This document shows positions 46,402-58,407 of a stretch of 64,000 nt of DNA, one piece after another. Below the pieces are notes generated by a model. It was given only the letters and a program-made list of their open reading frames with translations, searched no databases and was not told where the DNA came from. The position numbers and the translations under genes were made by a program. The first letter of the stretch is position 1. The number at the start of each line of letters is the position of its first letter. This DNA comes from Phoronis australis (taxonomy: Eukaryota; Phoronida; Phoronidae), in assembly GCA_002633005.1 (NCBI GenBank), contig NMRA01000641.1:69306-133305 (forward strand). The letters run 5' to 3'.

Positions 46402-47086
46402 GTGTCACAGTCATTAGAACTGACCCATTTTGGTGAGAGCCTGAATGAAAGAGTCAACTTCTCTGATAAAATAATTACGCAAAGTTATTATTTACAGGGA
46501 ATTGAATTTCAGCAAGAAGCTCTCCGGGCTGTATTTTTTTTAACACAACATTCACAAGCCTTAGTTGTATATGAAACCTTCAGTGGTTTTGGTGGAAATG
46601 GATCATTTTATACTGTTCGAACCAAAAAGTAAATATTTTTGTTTGGAATTTAGTTGGAAATTCCCCCTTTCATGAGGACTTTTGCAATGCCTGAGTCTCT
46701 GGTCAGACTGGCACATTTGGTCATATGCAATCTATACAAGTCTCCTCTCTCTCTTGGACCCCGACTAGTCGACTTTCATTTTTTGCTCTCCATGTTCACA
46801 TGATATCAAGTGTTGCAGTTTGCAACAATCATCTATTAATTTCAGTCTAGTTGCAAAACAATGTCTCGGAACCATTCTAAAACATTCCGAAAGTTTCGCT
46901 GCAATCAAAGCATTCTGGAGTAAGCAAGTGGATTTCAAAACCTGGTTCGTTGAAATGACTAGTGGCAAAAACATCTTACATTTCAAAATTGGGAGCTCAG
47001 GGTACTTCAAAGATTTCGAGTTGGGTCACTTAACCCAAATTGACGGTTTCTTGCGCGTTATCACTCACTGGCAATCTGCATTTTGA
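46402..47086 (+). other. Two open segments of unknown product
   Basis: Frames at 46402-46632 and 46820-47086 read as reasonably complex protein, and an acceptor-like TTATTTACAG precedes 46498. No motif or family was recognised. They might be exons of one gene or relics of an unidentified element. Confidence 0.2.
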
Positions 47087-48440
47087 AAACAAGTTTTAAT
47101 GCCTGCTATTCAGTGGTTCTTGTTATGCAGTTGAAAACATTGGTTCTCAAAGTGGGGGTCCCCTGTATGTGACTATTACCTTTATGTTTGCTCTGTGTTT
47201 TGAACAACATGCTAGTGTGTCATTCTTGTGGTTAGGATCTACATAATACAGCAATGATTTTAGTCAACATTTCGGTCTTTTTGAACAGTTTTTCAAAATT
47301 ACAAATTTGAAGCTTATTGAGGGGGCCTCCTCGTGGCAAGAGTTGGGCAGTGTGAATTGCTTCAGAACATATGTACTGGCAAACACCCTCACGTTGACTC
47401 ATAATTAAAAACCGTGATGTCATTAATGTGCTCCTAGAAACATTACACTCATAGGCTACAAATCACACAACATGCCATGAAATTTGTCTAACCATTGGGA
47501 ACTTTATTTTGCTGATGTATTGATCAGAAATATGGTTTAGTTCAGGGACTGAAGTACTAAGTCTGGGCACTATTAACATAGTGGTGGGGCGCACAACAGG
47601 GCTACCCCATCTTCATTGCAGACCCTTCCCCTGATAGAAACTCATTCAGGTTTTGTGCTTGCCTAGCTCCCCGTCCCTGTCCCCTGTTCATGCAGTGCCT
47701 CCAGGTTGCCTCTCATCACAATCACAATCATTGGTCGCCAACAATTTCTTTTGAATAATTCTGACTACACCAATGGTGCTGGGGGAATAGGTTATTAAAG
47801 ACCCGACTACCATTCAAGTTGCACATTCACTGCCTTGTGAAATCATAAACCATTATGAAAGTAACACTTGGGCCCTGGGTTTCAAATTTTACTAGAGATT
47901 ATTTTTATTATTTATGACAATTAATGATCCCAGCAATGGAGCTAAGAGTTTGAGTCTGAGCTCGAGGTTTTGCTTGAAATCTTGAGTTTTTACTCAAATT
48001 TTAGCTCGAATCTTGAACTTGCAAGGAAGTGGACTGGAAATGACCAAAACAATTTCGAGTTCAATTTTGATTGAAAGCATCACTCTAGAGGTGTATTCCC
48101 AAAACATGATCACATAATGCCTTTTCAGGGTTTTAAATCAATCCATCAAGACCGGGCTAGAACCTGTTAAGCATTTTAATACAATGCGGAGAATAAAAAA
48201 GCATCTGTACTAAGATAACCCATTTTAAGTTACTTATCCACAAAGTGTACCATTTTTTAAGCTGTTATTACCCAACCTTTTTTAGAACCGTCATGTAACA
48301 ATATAAGATTGGTCTCACTACCAACAATGTTTTTGGCCTAAATAGGAGCAAAAATCTAATCACAATTGGTCGCATGGAGATTGGCATATCCTGGATACTA
48401 GTGTCTGGTGTCAATCTTCACGTGTGTGCTCGTGATTTAG
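47087..48440. other. Noncoding stretch
   Basis: No gene, repeat or terminal structure recognised. Confidence 0.4.
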
Positions 48441-48819
48441 ACTCTCTCTCTCTCTCTCTCNNNNNNNNNNNNNNNNNNNNNNNNNNNNNNNNNNNNNNNN
48501 NNNNNNNNNNNNNNNNNNNNNNNNNNNNNNNNNNNNNNNNNNNNNNNNNNNNNNNNNNNNNNNNNNNNNNNNNNNNNNNNNNNNNNNNNNNNNNNNNNNN
48601 NNNNNNNNNNNNNNNNNNNNNNNNNNNNNNNNNNNNNNNNNNNNNNNNNNNNNNNNNNNNNNNNNNNNNNNNNNNNNNNNNNNNNNNNNNNNNNNNNNNN
48701 NNNNNNNNNNNNNNNNNNNNNNNNNNNNNNNNNNNNNNNNNNNNNNNNNNNNNNNNNNNNNNNNNNNNNNNNNNNNNNNNNNNNNNNNNNNNNNNNNNNN
48801 NNNNNNNNNNNNNNNNNNN
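48441..48819. other. (CT)n run and 359-base assembly gap
   Basis: A CT dinucleotide run at 48441-48460 leads directly into unknown bases at 48461-48819. The gap was probably caused by the simple repeat. Confidence 0.95.
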
Positions 48820-49157
48820 CGGTATTGAGGGGAAGTTATTTCACGTCTAAGGCATGAAATTTCTTCCCCGTGAAATTTCTTCCCAAATGAAGACGGCAGA
48901 GCACAGCTATAAAATAAGCCTAAAAATATAAATTCACTACGTGTGTGATAATGTAACGATTTTAGTCAATTGCCATTGTTATGTTAGACATTGGTAAATG
49001 AATTATAATTAGATTTACTTCAATTCAGTCGCCGGTCAGTACTGAGGCTTGCGCACGTATGGCATAGTATACTTTGCGGGTTGTGATCATGCTTTTGTTT
49101 GTTTTATTGTACTCTGTAAACTGTATTATGAGCTAATATTACTTATGTTAATAAACC

Positions 49158-49198
49158 TGTCACCCTCTGTCTCACTCTCTCTGTCTCTTTCTCTCTAC
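49158..49198. repeat. CT-rich microsatellite
   Basis: CTCT and GTCTCT units. No gene is recognised between 48820 and 50340. Confidence 0.75.
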
Positions 49199-50339
49199 TT
49201 GCGGGGAGGAATCCCGTTAGCTGCTAGGTAGGATCGTGCCCCTGCTGCCGTGGAGTGCATCCGGACCGGGGAGTCCTCTGTTGAAAGGCAAATTAGTAAA
49301 AAGCACTTTCAAAAAAGTGACATTCTGTAGACTGTATACTTATAATTGATTTATAAGATTAAAATATTTCTGAATTTCATTTCCTGGCCTGGGAGTGGCC
49401 AGACCTTAGGCCCGTCGCGGAAGACTCGCTCTTCGTCGTCACTCCGATCTCAGTGTTCTTTTTCGCTTGTACTCAATCCTTGATAAACAAGACTATTTTA
49501 GTCTGTTATATTCCATAGTGCTGTATATCAAGGAACTTGCAAATATATATGTAGTAGGAATTACTTACTTCATGCGGGAACAAGACGAACGAGTATCCTG
49601 AGTGAATTGAAGTAAGGTGCAGATCAAACCATATAATAAACAGTTTTCAATTCGTAGGCCTATCAAAAATGTCTTGATAATTCGGAAAAACTAAAAAATA
49701 TCCAAGAAAATTATTTCTAGACCAAAGAAATTGAAGGCCTTGGTATCTTTAGCAAAACTTGAGAATACAGTACCCTATTTTTAATTAAACGTTTTTGAAA
49801 AATCGCAAAATGTCAAACTGAAAATAATTCAACGTACTCGAAATGCGATTTTATTCTGGCTGGCACCAGAAAGACTGGAACTGACGCTTGTTTTTTTTAT
49901 ACAACGAAGGTACAGGGGCCTACTCTTTACGTATATACGGGTGTGTGTGTGAGTGTATAATTAAACACTGCACTATTACAGACCCCTAAATTAGTGATAT
50001 TCCATCGATTTTGACTGAATATTTAATGTTTCCCACTTATTTTCGGGTTACCAATCCAGTTTAAACATGTCCTTCAAGGAATTATCTCAGTGCATTGTAA
50101 AAATAACTAATTTTTCTATAGCCCCGAATTCTTTGTAGGCCCATAAACGAAATGGACCTTACCTAGAAATGTTGTGTGACATAATTGAAGTTGAAGAATT
50201 ATTACAACCTCAATTTTCTGTGTGGAGGTTAACTTGATTCGCCAAAGAATCCCAATCAAAAATTTTTATGACCTATAAGTTTATTGGTTAGCAGTGAAAC
50301 ATGCTCAGACAAGTTTTCATTTATTGAGAAGTCAGTAAA

Positions 50340-51545
50340 TATTTTACAAGAAAACAGGTGTCCTGTAACTTGATAAAATATGAAAGCCAAAAACCTAGCA
50401 TAACTGGAGCCACAGCTAGAAAACGTAAACATTTTTGTACAAACTTAGACCAAAATCGCTTTCAAAATCTTCAATTTTTAGAGCTCATCTATGAAAGTTC
50501 GTACAGTACATATTCATAATGTCTAATGTAACTCTTGGAGACAAAACACATGGTCTTTAACTTGGTTAACTGTGAGAAGCAAAAAAGCTAACATGACTGG
50601 GGCCAATAACGAAATTCGCACAAATTTTACTACATTTTCAAGCCAAAATCGCTTGCAAAATCTACAATTTTTGGAGCACATCTGCAAAAGCTGGTACAGT
50701 ACATATTCATCATGTCTAATGAAAGTCTTGGAGACAAAACCACAGGTTTCTTAACTTGATTACCTTTGAGAGCCAAAAAGCTAACATGGCTGGAACCAAT
50801 AATGAAATTCGCACAAATTTTACTACATATTCAAACCAAAATCGCTTTCAAAATCTAAAATTTTTGGAGCACATCTGCGAAAGTTAGTACAGTACATATT
50901 CATCATGTCTAATGAAAGCCTTGAAGACAAAAACACAATGCTCTTTAACTTGGTTAACTGTTAGAAGCAAAAAGCTAACATGACTAGAGGCCAATAATGA
51001 AATTCACAAATTTTACTACATATTCAAACCAAAATCGCTTTCAAAATCTAAAACTTTTGGAGCACATCAGCGAAAGTTGGTACAATACATATCCATGATG
51101 TCTAATGAAAGTTTTGGAGACAAAACCACAGGTTCCTTAACTTGATTACCTTTGAGAGCCAAAAAGCTAACATGGCTGGAACCAATAATGAAATTTGCAC
51201 AAATTTTACTACATATTCAAACCAAAATCGCTTTCAAAATCAACAATTGTTGGAGCCCATCTACGAAACTTGGTACAGAAGACATTCATAATGTCTAATA
51301 AAAGCCTTGAAGACAAAAACACATAATCCTTAACTTGGTTAAATGTGAGAAGCAAAAAGCTAGGATAACTGAGGCCGCAACTGAAGTCCCAAATATTCTA
51401 ATACGCAACCGTTTTCAAAAATCTACAACTCTGAAATTGTATAAAATATTTTTCTCAATGTGTATCGAAAATTTAGGGACCATAAACAGATGTTTTCTTA
51501 CTTGATTATATACAAGAGCTAAAGAACTAGCATTTTTAGGTACCC
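50340..51545. repeat. 193-bp satellite, about six units
   Basis: The landmark CCAAAATCGCTT recurs at 50450, 50643, 50836, 51029 and about 51221, a period of 192-193 bp. A diverged last unit has CAACCGTTTTCAAAAATC at about 51405. Each unit also has AGCCAAAAAGCTAACATG, TTGGAGCACATCTGCGAAAG and CTTGGAGACAAAACCACA. Central units are closest to each other and the edge units are diverged. Confidence 0.9.
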
Positions 51546-51840
51546 ATTTGAAAACATCAGAAGCGTGTGTGTCGTAACCTTGAAGAAGACTTGTCTAAAC
51601 AGCAACGCAGCTGGAAACGAAGAAAATCAGAAGTTAAACAGTACACCAAAAATCAAGAAATCAGCATAATATGTTGTTACGAATTTCTGATAATGGGACA
51701 AATTTCCACTTCTCTTTAAAGAGGCAAGTGAATGCTCGTCAACAATTGCTGACGTCTAGTACAGCATTTCACATTAACATGTGAGGACATTTTCAGAAGA
51801 AATCACAAAATTCACGATTTTGAATGATGCACGTGAAGAA

Positions 51841-51865
51841 AAACTCTGTGGTTACCACAGAGTTT
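51841..51865. other. Perfect 11-bp hairpin
   Basis: AAACTCTGTGG, a three-base loop TTA, then CCACAGAGTTT. Surrounding sequence has no gene. Confidence 0.8.
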
Positions 51866-52654
51866 CTAATGTCCGTCACACTTATGATAAATGCATACAT
51901 GCGCTTCCAGTCAGTTTCTTCAAGTTGCTTGAGGTCAAGATCACAACTCCCAAGTACATCATTTAGCGATTCCAATCAGCCAATATCACAAACTGTTTTT
52001 CTCCCACCTATTTCCCAGAATGCAGACTTTTAATGCGTTATCAAGCAATCAATTTCGTATCAGAAACTGTTAATCCAAAATCTATCTTATTCAGGTATGC
52101 ACCAGTAACTCCTACATGCACACACAAATAAGGAAATTGCATCATCAAAGCTGTCCGTAAAAAGTATAGGTTAGTTATATTCAGAATGTACTTCACTAGT
52201 CTTGTTATTTTTTTCTCCAAGTATGATCGTAAGACGGTGTGTAGTATAACTCCTAGACACACACATCAAACTGACATAAAACGCTTACAGTATTTTGTTG
52301 GACATTAAATCGACTTGTAAGTATAGAAACATCTTTGCATTTGAATCCAAGAAGTCTGCTGCAATAAAGTACCTGCTGTGTGCAGATGACATGGACAATG
52401 TTGCGTGGACACGACGTATGCTGCTGACTCCTCTTGCTTTGACGACGTTGAGGACACACTGCATGATGGATGAAGCTACAGCCTATCAAAACAATTCACA
52501 TGCATAAGTACAAATAATAGATATTCAGACATACCTTAGCGGTCATACAATTTGGTGGTGTAACTCCTTAAAACACATGTATAACAAAAACACATAATCA
52601 AAACTAGGTGACTCATCATTATCACAGTCAGATGTTCCATTTCAATTACCGCAA

Positions 52655-52806
52655 AATCGCGGGTTAACGCCCATGCCCGTGTAATCGCCCATCCCGATTT
52701 TTGGTCAACTTCAGTTTACGCGCCCACCGCTTGGGTAATCGCCCATCCCTTACTTTGTGCTAATTTCCACGTAAGCATCCATCTCTCGGGTAATCGCCCA
52801 TCCCCA
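52655..52806. repeat. GGGTAATCGCCCATCCC repeat
   Basis: Three or more units of about 50-60 bp each centred on GGGTAATCGCCCATCCC or a variant, just upstream of a retroelement. Confidence 0.7.
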
Positions 52807-53140
52807 ACATGCAGCTTACAGAACTTACACTCAAACCCATGCGGATACGGAATGACATTCAAGCTCCGTGTTATGACATTTTGCAGCATCCTGTGGTTGT
52901 TAGGTCCTGCTGTTTGACCAAACATACAAGTTCCGTGCTTGAATGAACAATCCGCAAACTTCCCCAGATCTGCTAAAACTTGGAAATAAGCGGTCACTGC
53001 TGACCCCCACACTAGAGAACATGGTTGTTCTCACATGGTTAAAACTCCTTATTCCTGATCTCCCTCACCTAAAGCAACGTTACGGCACCTAACTCCCATC
53101 TCGTACCCTAGCCACGCTAAAACCGGAGATCTCTCAAGCA

Positions 53141-53953
53141 ATGAACTCGTTGCTTGACGAAATAAAACAGACTGCAGATGCTAAGATACTACGCAACAGT
53201 ACTAGCAAATTCGACTCCAAACGCTCTAACTTCCACACACCCAAACGGACCTCAACCAGCAGACCATCGTGCCCCCTGTGTGCAAGCTCGTCGTGCGGAG
53301 ACACAGCATTTGCTCAGCAAATACCCATTTCTTCCACCACAAGATCGTCTTTTTATGAGTAAGGCGCGACAACTTACCTGTTCAGAAGACCATAGAGTAG
53401 ATGACGCCAATGTGAACGATGACGACGACTGCTTTAACTTTCGCGTGTCATCCCATCGTGTCCGTGTGAACATGTCTTCACCGTTGACACAGGTGCTAAG
53501 ACTAATATGATTAAGGCATCCTTCGCAAGGTTCATCGACGCCCCCATCAAACCCAGTACTCAGTGCGCTTTCCAAGCTGACGGCAAGTCACCGTTGTCCG
53601 TAGTCGGGGAAACATCACTCTCGGTTTCCCGAAATGACCAAAAATTGCTCCTCGAGGCGCTCGTCGTTGACGATCTGGACGTCGATGTGGTGGCTGGGAC
53701 CCCATTCATGACATCGAACGATATCGCTGTTCGACCAGCAAAGCGTCAAATCACGATCCGAGGGACTGACATAATCACCTACGGCTCTGGGAAAAAGTCT
53801 GCCACAAGTCCACACCATGTCCGCCTCATGCAGTCACATCTGTTACGATCACCGAGGTACTCCACAGTTTTGTGGCCAGGGGATATTTTGGAGGTTACCG
53901 TTCCACCAGGTGTTGATCCTGATGGATTCCCTGCCATTGAGCCACTCAAGTAA
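53141..53953 (+). pseudogene. Gag C-terminus and aspartic protease
   Basis: The 5' part has a Cys-rich segment (CPLCASSSCGDT), perhaps a zinc-binding module, in a different frame from the rest. Protease begins with the active-site VDTGAKTN at about 53483, followed by VVAGTPFM and the IAVRPAKRQI segment. A frameshift between 53360 and 53470 separates gag from protease. Proteolysis of the polyprotein would be its role. Confidence 0.65.
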
Positions 53954-54118
53954 GCCATGGCCTCAGCCTGCTATAGTTGAGTCTGTAAGCAGCAAGATTC
54001 GGAGTGTAAACTCTTCCACGGAACCATACATATCCCTCGTAACAACCACTTTGGTCAAGTTCGCGCTACCGCCCCGAACTTCCAGCTAGTCACGGACTCT
54101 GTACCACCAACCAGCTCC

Positions 54119-55842
54119 ATGCGTTCTCTCACGGAATCTTCTACAACACGGTATTCGAGCTCTGTTGTGTTAGACCCTGACTGTTTGCTGTCACCTGAGA
54201 CCAAACAACTGTTTTGCAGTGTCATGAATGAGTACAACCAGGTGTTTAGCCCTCGCGTTCCTGGCTACAATGGGTCTGCGTTGACGACATCCTGCAAGGA
54301 TCGACTCGTCTCCCATTCACGACTCGCTCCACCTGGATTGCTACTCAGTTGGAATGTCCTGATCTACGTGTCCATGCTCATCTGAAACAGGGCACTCGCC
54401 CTTCTAAGAAGCTCACTTCCTTACCAGACATGAAGCGTTACCTCAGGGTTACCACGATCTCCCGTGATGGTCTACTCGTTGTACGTCGAAGCCAAGCCCT
54501 GTTTGGTGCTTCCGAGATGATTGTCGTGCCCCGGGCTGTTCTTGAAGGGTTGCTTACTGCCATTCACATCAAGCTTTTCCACCCTTCCAAGCATCAACTG
54601 AAGCTGGTTGTCAGTCGCCACCTCTACGCGTTAGATCTCGATAAAGCCATTGACCGGGTTTGTGAATCATGCCACGTATGTGCGTTCCTGAAAGCCTCCC
54701 CCTGTGCTTTTGTCCCACAATCGACTACTGACCCGCCAGAGGTTCCAGGCATTTGCTTCGCTGCAGATGTCTTGAAGCGTTCGCACAAGCTCATTGTTTT
54801 TGTGCGTGAAACGGTCACATCGTATTCTTCCACTTGTCTTATTGACACTGAGACACATACTGTGCTCCGAGACGCTCTAATCCAACTCCTGTCAGAACTA
54901 CTCCCATTTGATGGACCGTCGGCCATTGTCCGGGTCGATCCCGCCCCTGAGTTTTGTGCGCTCCAGAACGACAAGCTGTTACACTCAGTTGGCATACGTC
55001 TAGAAGTTGGTCGCTTCAAGAACCCAAACAAGAATCCCGTGGCAGAAAAGGCAATTGCTGAACTTGAGAACGAGTTGTTGCGCCAGCAACCTGGAGGGGG
55101 TCCAGTGACTAAGCTAGGTCTGAGCAACGCCACAGCCCGACTCAATTCCCGTCTTCGCTCTCGTGGTTTGTCATCTTGAGAAATGTGGTTCCAGCGAAAT
55201 CAGTATACTAATGAACAACTCCCTGTGTCTGACAGAGAAATGATTTTACAACAACACCGTGCCCGGAATGCGAATCATTCACACAGCGAAAAATCGAAGA
55301 ATCCCCAAGGACGACACTGGCTTCGCCCTACCTCTTTGGCTGTAGGTGATCTAGTGTACCTCCACGCAGATCGCGACAAGACAAAGGCTCGTGATCGATA
55401 CTTGGTAGCGTCCATCGAGGACGACTGGTGTTATATCCCCAAGTTTGTTGGTTCGCAACTACGCTCCACATCATACAAAGTCCAACTGGATGATTGCTAT
55501 GTTGTGCCCGGGTTTTTCTCTCCGCGTGCCGAGTTGCCTTCACCAGCTCCGACGCTGGATGACGACGATGTACCGTACTCCACTGACACTCGTCCTGTTG
55601 ATATGCCGTCCGCCGATTCTTCGTCTGTCACGTTGCCTTCTGATCTTCCGCTTCCGCCAGTTCCTCAGTCATTGTCGCTGCCTCCGGACGATGCCACCGT
55701 TTCTTCCAAAGACGACAACCCCTGCCCTATATCCAACGCTTGCTCTGATGCCCAGTCCGTCCTCACAGAGTCCAACGACTGTTGTCGACCGAAACGTTCT
55801 CACCGCCCACCCTCGTATTTACAGGATTATGTACTTAACTAA
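54119..55842 (+). pseudogene. RT start fused by deletion to integrase, one stop
   Basis: 54119-54290 encodes the lead-in to RT (LFCSVMNEYNQVFSPRV). Around 54280-54340 the frame shifts and RT is lost. From 54349 the frame gives the zinc module with CESCHVC, then integrase with FAADV (first Asp), VRVDPAPEF (second Asp) and PVAEKAIAELE (Glu), all catalytic residues kept. A TGA at 55177-55179 interrupts it, and the frame continues to 55842 through VGDLVYLHADR and an acidic, proline-rich end (KRSHRPPSYLQDYV). The TGA could come from CGA by CpG decay. Confidence 0.75.
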
Positions 55843-56058
55843 GGACAGTTAAAGTTTCCTCACATTTATTAGCCTACTTATTTGTTGTTAGTTTATGTTT
55901 TTGTGGAGAAAGAGAAGTCACGCCAGTCCACCAGATGTCGTTTCGGTATAGTCAGCGCCTTCTCTCTCTCTCTCTGCCGTCTGTTCTGGTATCGTTCATT
56001 CTGTTCACAGGCGCTTGGGTTTATCTGTTCCTCGATCGCAAATGACGTCACTCACTAC

Positions 56059-57105
56059 TATATGTAAGAAAACATAAAGGTTGGACACTCGAAATCTGTT
56101 TCCTCAAAATTTTCTACCCAAATGTGCATGGAACTCCACGAAACTAGCATCGAACAACTCTTAGAATACCTTCTTTCATTTGATCTGTTCAAATTGCCTT
56201 CGAGTGGTGATTTGGCGACAAAAATGCCAAAAGAATGCCAAAATCACAAATTCAAGGAACTTATTCCGTGATGTCATAGCAGACGGTCTTCGCACATCCG
56301 GGTTTTTGACGGACGCTCCCGAGCTAAATCCGAAAGTCTAATTTCGCGCGGCTTTCATCGTCAGTCCCTCGGCTACTTGATCATGAGAAGCAGAGAGCAC
56401 TTTATTGCCAAATAAATGTAATTACTCACATATTTATGTCAAATATAAATTATCCTGATACTGTATTGATATGCGAAGTTATTTTGTGTACTGTGATTTC
56501 GCATGAAGGTTTAGCTTTTGGCCAAAACCATTGAGTTAAAACTCGTCGGCCACCCGCATTGTAATACTTGCACGGACTGCGTTTCCTGGCCGAGTGTGTG
56601 TTGTGCTTTAATCAAAAAAGTGCGTGATGTCAAGATGAGAAACAAGATACGCCAGTTTATGCAATAAAATTCTAAATTAAGGGGTAAAATGAGCTGTCAG
56701 TGGAATAAAGTTACAAATAATCACTAAAATACTAACTTTAACATTCTCGATTAGTTTTCTGAGTTTTGGATTAGAATTATTGAATTTGAAATATAGGTTG
56801 CTTGCTCAACTCGAAGTTTCACCTACGACAGGCGTACAAGTTGAAGCACAACTGAAATCCGCCATGTGTAATATTTTAGGTACTTGAATTCCGAGTTTTG
56901 AGATTGTTTTGGAATTCCATGACCAATTCACCACTCACGAGGACAGTTAATAGGATCTGGGAAAGATAAGGCTTCGAAGGTTTACGCAATACCAGACTGA
57001 CGGAGGTGCCCGCAGATTTTATTTGGATTTTGGATAGTTGAAGTTGGGAACCTCGGCTTGGCAAAGTTTTAGTGTCCAACCTTTATGTTTCTTATATATA
57101 TGGTT
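56059..57105. repeat. Inverted pair of 35-bp sequences
   Basis: AAGAAAACATAAAGGTTGGACACT at 56067-56090 recurs inverted at about 57068-57092. The interval between has no recognised gene. The pair may be LTR borders of the element at 53030-55842 and of another copy in the opposite direction. Confidence 0.4.
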
Positions 57106-57289
57106 ACGAGTGATCTGGAAATCCGAGCGCCTTTGATTCTATTTAGCTCTCAATAAACCTCAGTGTTTCGTCCACAGTTGTTCGTTCTGCATAAGCAATT
57201 GCCTTCTGGCGTATAGTCTTTAAAAAGTTGCTAATGGTAAGGTATGCTTACAATGAATCACAACAAAATTTACTTCGGATTGTTCTCCA

Positions 57290-57445
57290 ACCCCCTCGAA
57301 CCCCCACCCCACGACCACCTCGACCTACAAACCCCACGACCTTCGACCCACGACCCAAAACCCACACGACCTGAGGAAATAGATGTATCTTTGCGCTTTT
57401 TACACATTTCGTAATCATATTTCGTCGCTGAGTGACTTTCCCATA
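57290..57445. repeat. Repeat with G-rich variable array, copy 2, inverted
   Basis: Minus-strand leader (ACTCAGCGACGAAATATGAT, AAAAAGCGCAAAGATACA) followed by GGTCG-rich units at 57290-57375. Counterpart of 40480-40625. Confidence 0.7.
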
Positions 57446-57997
57446 AGATTTACATACACGCGAATCTGCTCTGGCTCAAGCCTGGTGGTTAAAACCAGAA
57501 AGTGGCGTGAGAACGCTGGTCTGAAATAGCGGATTGTAGTGAGTGTGCTATTGTTTTCATGGAAATAGTTCCACGAGCGGCTACCAATGGCCCGGTCCTA
57601 CTAAATTTAAGGAATGCACAGAATTTCACATTTTTATGATTTACTTTCTGTTGTATCCTTGCTCACAATATATTCTATATGTAAAGCTGAGATACTTTAT
57701 AGTTAACAGTTTGTTTTTTCAAACAGTATTTACTGAAAAATTACATATCCGTGGGTTCCTCGATCTCTCCAAAAAGCTTGAATTTGCCACTCTCTAAGGA
57801 TCAGACGAGACGATTACACTCTGCCACTGAGGAACGACATTTGCAACGTTGGTAGGTCTTCGATTTGATTTGGTCTCGTTTTCTCTGTTTTTGGCCTTCA
57901 AACTTGCCAGATTGACTTAATTGCAAATAAACAAAGCCAGCCGAGCTTACGGCCATGAGACTTGTTGGTCCTGCAGATCGAGTCGAGCTTGTGTAGA

Positions 57998-58380
57998 CTG
58001 GGTCGAGGGGGTGGTGGGCCGTGGGGGTCGTGGGTTGAAGGGACGTGAGTTGAGGGGGTACGTCTATTTCATGTGTTATATTTTTCAAATATCAATCTCG
58101 ACCAAGTTGAATTTTAAAATTAAAACACCTAATTCTTTCGTCCAAAGCATAACCTCGTTTTAGAGCTCAATTTCAGTTAACTGGACAGAACACAGTGCTG
58201 AATTTAGAGGGAGTCAAGGGGGCCATGCCCCCCCCTAAAATTCTCCCAGATTCCATTTGGCAGTTCAGGAGCGCGAATGTCTGACGGGCAAAATCCTGGC
58301 TAATACTCTGCCTTGCCCCCCCCCCAAAGGCTCAAAGTCCTGGATCCCCCCTGGAACAAGCATAGTTATCATGATTCTTC
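57998..58380. repeat. G-rich array and dispersed repeat
   Basis: GGGTCGAGGGGGTGGTGGGC-type units at 57998-58058 run directly into the repeat shared with 38757-38910, itself split by the transposon at 58193-58353. Confidence 0.7.
58193..58353. mobile_element. TIR transposon, CAGTGGCGGAT family, copy 3
   Basis: 161 bp, begins CAGTGCTGAATTTAGAGGG and ends TCCTGGATCCCCCCTG. A perfect 5-bp duplication GAACA flanks it (58188-58192, 58354-58358). The related repeat at 38757-38910 has the target without the insert (GACAGAGCAAGCATAG), confirming the borders. Confidence 0.82.
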
Positions 58381-58407
58381 ACTAGGTCTCGTTGCGCCAC
58401 CCATGAG

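Larger units (their letters stand above)
53030..55842 (+). mobile_element. Gypsy-like retroelement lacking most of RT
   Basis: The order is gag C-terminus (from about 53030), protease, the first part of RT, then a direct jump to integrase and a proline-rich tail. The RT palm and RNase H are absent, so this is an internally deleted copy. The flanking sequence at 55860-56090 may be LTR (see 55910). Codon quality is good in integrase, with a single stop, suggesting a fairly recent copy. Its integrase is of a divergent class with FAADVLKR and VRVDPAPEF motifs in place of the usual gypsy strings. Confidence 0.75.

Noticed and set aside
48374-48850. A 158-residue frame across the gap
   Set aside because: Almost all of it is unknown bases. 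It is an artefact of translating N.
54624-55145. A 173-residue minus-strand frame
   Set aside because: It is the antisense shadow of the integrase at 54349-55179.
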